Source of the DNA: Scedosporium boydii
Taxonomy: Eukaryota > Ascomycota > Sordariomycetes > Microascales > Microascaceae
Reading direction: 5' to 3'
Length of the DNA: 64,000 nt
Assembly: GCA_002221725.1 (NCBI GenBank)
Contig: NJFT01000075.1
Span: 1-64,000, forward strand
The translations under genes were made by a program, and so were the position numbers. The notes beneath the pieces were generated by a model. That model was given only the letters and a program-made list of their open reading frames with translations. It made no database searches and was not told where the DNA came from. Shown here one piece after another: positions 58,058 to 64,000 of this stretch (the stretch's first letter is position 1; the number at the start of each line of letters is the position of its first letter).

Positions 58058-58807
58058 TGACCCCGAATTTTGGCCTCTCCACTAAAGATGCATAGTGGAC
58101 GGCCTCGAAAATTTGGCAAGAGGGCGAAGTAATTCATCGTCGTCTCTGTGGTGACTGCCGTTGCATCGCAAAAAAATTAGCTTATCGAAGGGAGGCACGT
58201 GGAGATAAGACATCCTGGTAGGTACGGTCTCACTCGTACCTGGATTAAATACAACTCTGAAGTTGCATCATTTTCGCCCTTTGACCCCCACCGGAATAGC
58301 CCCTCCTTCCAAGTCCCTTTCTCATGCGCCCCTTCCAAGATTCAACCTGGAAGTCGGAACCCGGAACCCGGAGGTTATTCCAAGCGTTGAAGAGAGCAAT
58401 GCCGTCACTGTGTGATCCAGTTGGATGGCGGAAAAATGGATTCGAATAGGCGCCCCTAGCAGATCCCTACTTTCCCTCTTATCCGTAGTGACTTACACGT
58501 GGGGCCAAACGAGGAAGTGTCCCTCTGCGCAATCCACTTTTCAATTGCATCTTGATCGTTCCGAACTCTACTTGCGTGTTACCCGAATCTATCGTTGATC
58601 TTATCTCCAAACATCCCGGGTGCCTTGCCGAGCTATATCGTAGACCAATCCCAAACAGTTTAGTCAGATATTACTTACAAACCCAACGCGGAATATCCGA
58701 GCTTCCAAAGCTCTCCCCAAAAGACGCCATTCGGAACCCTCCCGAACAGCCGCGCCTTCAAAAAGGGAAGCAATTCCTCCAAAATTTCTCCAAAAAAGAA
58801 AACCCCT
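58058..58807. other. Divergent promoter region
   Basis: 750 bases between the tRNase Z start (minus) and the flavin-reductase-like start (plus). A frame crossing 58552-59238 is a shadow of the downstream gene. Confidence 0.5.
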
Positions 58808-59843
58808 ATGCCTTCAAACCGTCGATCCGATTTCCTCATCCGCGCCCTCATCTACCCCTTCACCATCTCCTCCCGCTTCACCACGCTCAGCAAAAAACCA
58901 ACCATGGCCCCCGCCGCCGTAACGAAACACAACCCCCACCCCGACTTCAAGAAAGTCGAAGCCACCCGCGAAGACTGGGACGCGAAGGCCAAGTTCCACC
59001 TCACCAAAACCGTCGACCCATCCTGGAAATTCGGCACCGGCCCCAACGAGACGCAAGGCGCCAAACAACCCCAACACATCTCCATCGACCCGTACGAACC
59101 GGGCCGCCCCGCCAACTTCAACTACAAGCTCCTCATCAGCTCCGTCATCCCCCGGCCCATCGCTTTCCTCTCGACGCGCTCCCCCTCGGGCGAGACGAAC
59201 CTCGCGCCCTTCAGCTACTTCGGCCTCGTCAACCATGACCCGCCGCTCTTCGCCGTCAGCTTCGTGTGCGATCTCCAGTCGGCTAAGGACTCGCTTCGCA
59301 ACCTTGTCGAGTCGCGCGAGTGCGTCATCAACATTATTTCGGAGGGGTTCGTCGAGGCTGCGAATGCTTGCTCTGTGAACGCGCCACCGTCGGCGAGCGA
59401 GTGGGCTATTTCGGGGTTGACGCCCGTTTATGAGGGCTTGGATGTGGGATGCGCGAGAGTCAAAGAGGCTGTATTTTCCATCGAGGGAAGGTTGGAGAGT
59501 GTGAGGGAGTTTGAGAGCAAGTCGAGGCCGGGGCAGACGTCGAGCGTTATGGCTATTATTGAAGGGACGAGGTTTTGGGTTAGGGAGGATGCTATTAATG
59601 AGGAGAGGAGTATTGTCGACCCAGCTGTAAGTTGCGCGAATGGAGGTGGGGGAAAGACAGTGCCACTTGCTAACAATGTTCAAATAGGTTCTCCGCCCCG
59701 TCAGCCGTCTCGGAGGCATCATGTACGGAAGATTAAACGAGGCCTTCGAGATCACGCGGCCTGACTTTGAGAAGGACGTTGGTGGGAGCGAAGGGTACGA
59801 GAAGCTTGCCAGGAATGCGGACGCGAAAAACGAATCCTCGTGA
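58808..59843 (+). CDS. Flavin reductase-like FMN-binding split-barrel protein
   Basis: Two exons, 58808-59626 and 59688-59843, with a 61-nt intron (GTAAGT, branch GCTAAC, AAATAG); 324 aa. The split-barrel core begins near residue 105: YKLLISSVIPRPIAFLSTRS, then NLAPFSYFGLVNHDPPLFAV, SRECVINIISE and GRLNEAFEITRPDF. This is the arrangement of the 'flavin reductase like' (FlaRed) family, which binds FMN and often reduces flavin for a partner oxygenase. The first about 32 residues (MPSNRRSDFLIRALIYPFTI) look like a mitochondrial presequence and precede a second ATG at 58904, so two isoforms are possible. The partner enzyme is unknown. Same-strand neighbours give no pathway hint. Confidence 0.88.
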
Positions 59844-60255
59844 GAGAACGAAGTGACGAAACCGAACCGACGCTCAAAGAAAACTCATCTTTATAAACAA
59901 AAGCAACTCATAGAAAGCATGGATTATGAAACTCCATAGACGCCTAGTAATACAAGTAGACTAGTATCTATAACTAGAAATAGAAAGGGTCATCATAAAG
60001 CCCGCCCAACTTCAAGAGAGAAAACCTGAACGCTGCAGGGACATATCGTGATATAATGAAAACGACATTCGATCGACACGACATGCCCGCCTCCCTGAAC
60101 GCCGTGCTGCATCATAGACACAAACCAAGCTTTCACCGACCAATACCCATTTTTTTTTTTTTTTTTCAAACCAAATCGTCCCCCTCTCGTTATCTGAACA
60201 CAAATGTAATGGGGCGCCCTGTAGCTCGTCCCTCGTCCCGAACCTCTCTCCCAAC
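59844..60255. other. Convergent intergenic region with poly-T
   Basis: 412 bases between two stop codons. An 18-base T run lies at about 60151-60168. Confidence 0.5.
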
Positions 60256-62587
60256 TCAGAAGAATAGGCTCTGTCCTGGGCTCGACATGATGAATTCGCA
60301 CCCAAGATTTTCAATCGCTTCCTCTTCCTGCAACTCCTTCAATATCCGCTCCCCAGGGATAAATCCGTCGATAAGTTTATCCTTGACATGGATGATAACG
60401 ACGCGCAGACCCGTGAGCGGCGCGCAATTCGATGACTCGGCCGCAGGAGGAGCAGCCGCAGCGTGGCCGTTGTTGTTGGTGTGGCTGGAGGCTTCGCGAT
60501 GGTCCACATCGGAGCTAGGAGTCGCCATGCGCTGGCCACCCGGTGCGGTCGAAGTGCTCCCGTTTTCGAGATTAAAGTCGTTATGGCAGGGCACGGCACC
60601 CGGGACCTGTAGGGGCTTCATGCTCCTGGGACTGATGGGCTCCTCGGCGATTCTCCTCCTCACGGCTAGCCCCGCGTCAGCGATATCGCCCGATTCCGCC
60701 TCGTAGTCCCGATCGTGGGTACCGGCCGGGGGGTACGCAACGCTCCGTTTACGTTTCCTAGATTCCCGCATGGTAGCGCGCTTGACCTCCTCCACCTCAG
60801 CGGCGAGAACTTTCAGCTCCTCGATGATGAAAGCCGGCTTCAGGTGCCCAAAAAGCCTATCTAAGGGCTGCCCGTTGTCGTAGCTGCACTCGAGGAAGAC
60901 GCCCGAAAGCGTGCCGGCGGCGACTTTGGGGGCGGCTTCGCGCCAGACGCGGAGATTGCGGGGGGAGAGGGATACGGAGTCGGGTTCGACGTCGCCGAAG
61001 ATGAGGATTTCTTTGCCGGTGACGACGTCGCGGATAAAGTAGGCGCTGCTGTCATAGACACATACCCTGGCGCTGGGGTCGCTGCTGATACCGGAGACGC
61101 CTTGCGCAGCCGCAGCGGCACCTGAAGGTTGGTTTAGAAGGTTTCCTATGCGAGACATGGGTAGCGTCGATAAGGAATTGGGACCCAGGGAGTGAGACCA
61201 CGAGAGGTGGCGAGGGGATGCAACGGATGAGGCGTCTGCGCTGCCGAAACGAGAGGCAGGCGCTGCACCGCCCCCCTGACTACTTTGCGACCCGCGATGG
61301 CTATGCTTCTCCATACAGTGGCCGTGGGAGACACTCCACGTCTTCACGGCTAGACCGTCGCTGATTTCGAGATAGCCCCTTTCCTCACCCTCGCCCAATG
61401 CTGGGCTACCGCCCTCGACGAGACGCATATACGTGACCAAGCCGGCGCCATTGTTTTCGTCGGATAAGTTGGGCCAGATAATATTGTTGAAGATGTGCGC
61501 CTTGAATGCGGATATCGTGCTCGGCAGCCCTGCTAATCGTTTCGGTCTCGTGCCGGGGAAGCCGGCGGTGTTGACAACGAAGCCGCTGATGTGGTCTAGG
61601 TGGGGATGGGTGATGAGATACGTGTCGATGAGAGACTGAGCGATGTGGGAAGCGTTTGTGTTGGGGCAGGCGCTATGAACTTCGAGGCCGGCGAAGGGCC
61701 CGGTTGTTAGGGTGTGAGGGAGGGGCACGTCGGTCCCTAAGCGTTTCGGCTGGGTTGATTGTAGGATGCGGGCGATTGCTCCGAGATGAACGCCGGCATC
61801 GACAGCGATGATGGAGCCTCGATGCCAGCCGGATGCTAGAGATCGCACGAGGAAAGCGGTCGTGTTGTGCTCGATGGGGCCGCCACCCGATCCCTGCCAT
61901 CCCGGTTAGCTGCTGCACTCGGGACGATTTGAGATCGAACGACAAAAAGAAATGACGGGTCACAAAAGGGACGAAAGCATTTTGCAACATGCTGCGCTGA
62001 ATCGCAAGACCCGGGGCCGGTCCGAGATGGAGTTTAGTGGGCCTTGACTAGGCCGGCAGGGATCCGGGAGCGCAAACGGTCGGAGGGGGAAGTAGCAAAT
62101 GAACCTTCTCGTGGACTGGCACTCGCGCAGCCACAACAATGAAACAATCGAATTGACGCCATCTCTCATTGTCCAGGAAAGACCCCTTGAAAGTTAAACA
62201 AATCCCAACGGCAGCAGCAAGTTGCAGCCGCTTTGTGACAAGCAGGCGCATTTTGACGCTTGTGGAATTGATGAAAGGCTTACGGCATCCCGCCGTATCC
62301 GATGCCTCCGAGGGAATCATTGAGCACTGAGCAAGGGAGGCGCATTGCGCATGACGGAAGGGATCTGGGATCTATCTTTGGGACAAATAATGATGGTGCA
62401 AAGAACAAGCAATCGCAGGCGCCTAGGGTTGAGAAGAGCAGGAAGAGGAGATATTCAACCGCGATACATCGATGTCGTCGATGGCTGCGGAGAATAATCG
62501 ATGAGGAAAACATACCAATACAATTACCTGCAACGCAGGCGCTGCTACCCCTTCCGGGGCAGTGCCGCCTCTGTCTGTCCCCATCAT
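60256..62587 (-). CDS. Class II (low-affinity) cAMP phosphodiesterase
   Basis: Two exons on the minus strand, 62587-62516 (24 codons) and 61893-60256, with a 622-nt intron (GTATGT, branch GCTAAC, GGCAG); 569 aa. Joining gives ALQVIVL|GSGGGPIEHNTTAFLV, the N-terminal strand and turn shared by yeast Pde1-type enzymes. Catalytic centre: YLITHPHLDHISGFVVN with H120, H122, D124 and H125, plus SHGH (in TWSVSHGHCMEKHS), ILIFGDVEPDSVS and FLECSYDNGQPL. Class II enzymes hydrolyse cAMP, so this gene would lower PKA signalling in growth, conidiation and sugar response. A long Ser/Gly/Ala/Asn-rich insert lies between strands, as in other filamentous fungi. The first exon could also start at the second ATG (62584). 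Confidence 0.88.
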
Positions 62588-64000
62588 CAACAGGATGACA
62601 CGATTGGCGCTACACCAGGCGGACTGAGTTCTCCGGGATGCAGCAGAAACGACCAATTGAAGACACAGAGTAATCTTCCTCTTCGCTGCTGGTCGCGGCT
62701 CCTAGATTCCGTGTAACGTAACAGGACGAGAATGGAAGTTGTTGTTTCGCCGATGGAGATGACGGAGTCAAAAACAGATTGATGCGATCGATAAGTCTCG
62801 GGAGCTATAGCCCAGGCAAGGCGAAGTACGAAGTAGTCGTCGGCTCGTGGCGTAGGGACAAGTGCAAAGTTAATGGCGAAACGCTACTTAGTGCGATACT
62901 CGGTAGATAATTGAGTTTCACCCAAGCAAGGCTAGAATCGAGAGATTTCGAATGTACTCGAGGGTTTTTGGCTTTCGGCAAAGAGACCCGAGAACAAAAA
63001 GAGAGAAAACGATCAAAATCAAAAGGGAATCGCGCGACACCACCAAGTACTTGTAATGCGAATTGCGAGTCCGAGGAATGAATATGAGTGCGGCTGGGGC
63101 TCGAATGTTCGGTGCTGATAGGATGAAGGACGCAGTTTACCCCTGAAGCATGTACGTGAGTATGCAATGTGTATGTATATGCAAGGTTGTGTGAACACCC
63201 GATCCATGCAACGATTGCCACCGTCCTGGATTGGATATCTCGGGGCTGGGACTGGGGGGAGGACCAAGGGAGGGGATAAAGGTGATGGAGAAGGCTTGAT
63301 GTAACTTGAGCGGCTCGTTTCGTGTCACTACTACAGCAAGGCTGCTGGGTGCGCTCGATACGCTAAATGGGTTCCGAAAGTCGCAATCCAAACAGATGCT
63401 GATAGGCTATGACCTCGCCAAGAGTTCCCAGGATGTTGGGCCGTGTGGGTTCCTGCTTGCGCGTTGCCTCGATCTTGGTGGTTTCCACCGTCGTCTCCGG
63501 GCTCCAAATCCGATCTTCAGCTGCTAGTGCGGCGGCGTGGGTGAATCGAAACCCGGCAATGGCTGGAGCTGGATTCCGGGGTTGGGGGGGGGGTTTCGGT
63601 CAGTGGAAGCGGACAGAGTCTGAGTTGGTTGGATTATTCAAGGATGGATATCTTTGAGGATGAGAACCCGGAGAAGAAAGTGGGTGTTTGGTTTGACCGT
63701 GTGAATATTGCTGGTGGCCTTGATCAATGAAGGCAGGGAGAGCTAGGCCAGGCAATGGAAAGAGGTGGCTGAGATGAAGAGATCGAGCGGTAGTATGGTC
63801 TGGGCTCTAGCCTAGCCTACAAGTAGAGCCAATTCTTCGATAAGGTACCGAGGTATGACGCGAAAGATAGCAGGCACAAAATCTTGAAGAATTCGAAATT
63901 GGAGGGTTAGAGCTGGTCGCACTCTCCCTCCATATACTTCGTATTGAGAGTCGATTTCCTCAACTGCAACTCTATGAGCTGAAGAGTAGATCGTCTGATG
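62588..64000. other. Upstream/edge region, no supported gene
   Basis: Promoter DNA of the phosphodiesterase gene, then 1 kb to the window edge. TACTTCGTA or its complement occurs at 62827-62835 and 63935-63943; a GGGGTTGGGGGGGGGG patch lies at about 63580-63595. A gene may start beyond the window. Confidence 0.45.

Noticed and set aside
58552..59238. 228-codon frame overlapping the flavin-reductase-like gene
   Set aside because: Pro/His/Arg-rich shadow in another frame of a GC-rich coding exon.
1..64000. Secondary-metabolite gene cluster, CRISPR array, rRNA
   Set aside because: No polyketide or peptide synthase, tailoring set, spaced repeats or ribosomal RNA segments were seen; the Zn(2)-Cys(6) factor has housekeeping neighbours.

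Overview
This is a stretch of nuclear chromosome from a filamentous ascomycete (Pezizomycotina; probably Sordariomycetes, though the class is a guess). The evidence is short GT-AG introns with CTAAC-like branch points about 10-25 nt before the acceptor, CT-rich leaders, balanced base composition, and fungal-specific families: a Zn(2)-Cys(6) regulator, GPI-anchored Ser/Thr-rich wall proteins, GH64, a PTM1-type Golgi protein and an NDUFAF7 homologue. Gene models below were built by joining reading frames across visible splice sites. In every multi-exon model the phases close and the total length divides by three.

Layout. 1-12 kb: an unrecognised helix-turn-helix-like protein; a fungal orphan with an Uma2/PD-(D/E)XK-like core; IWR1 (RNA polymerase II import) on the minus strand; and a glycogen-binding (CBM48/AMPK1-type) protein. 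12-19.3 kb: a leaderless GH64 beta-1,3-glucanase, an aminoglycoside-phosphotransferase-like gene broken by one TAG, and a four-exon GPI-anchored protein with an internal 34-residue repeat. 19.3-23 kb is gene-free. 23-37 kb is a dense housekeeping block: Zn(2)-Cys(6) factor, PPIL2 (U-box cyclophilin), NDUFAF7, a PTM1 family seven-TM protein in seven exons, a CDK11/PITSLRE-type kinase and a secreted/TM protein. 37-45.7 kb is gene-poor. It holds a three-exon MED22 that single-frame reading hides, a kinase-like gene broken by one TAG, and a degenerate tRNA-like (SINE-like) element. 45.7-64 kb: a secreted lactonase-type propeller, a CCCH plus 'geranylgeranyl-pyrophosphate-synthetase-like' protein, a small GPI-type protein, RIO1, a long-form tRNase Z, a flavin-reductase-like protein and class II cAMP phosphodiesterase.

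The genes do not form one pathway. Several serve transcription and RNA processing (IWR1, MED22, CDK11, PPIL2, RIO1, tRNase Z). No biosynthetic gene cluster, CRISPR array, rRNA or intact tRNA was seen. The points most worth following are the Uma2-like orphan, the hidden MED22, the two single-stop genes, the tRNA-like element, the over-represented 9-mer TACTTCGTA in intergenic DNA, and a strong G-quadruplex tract.
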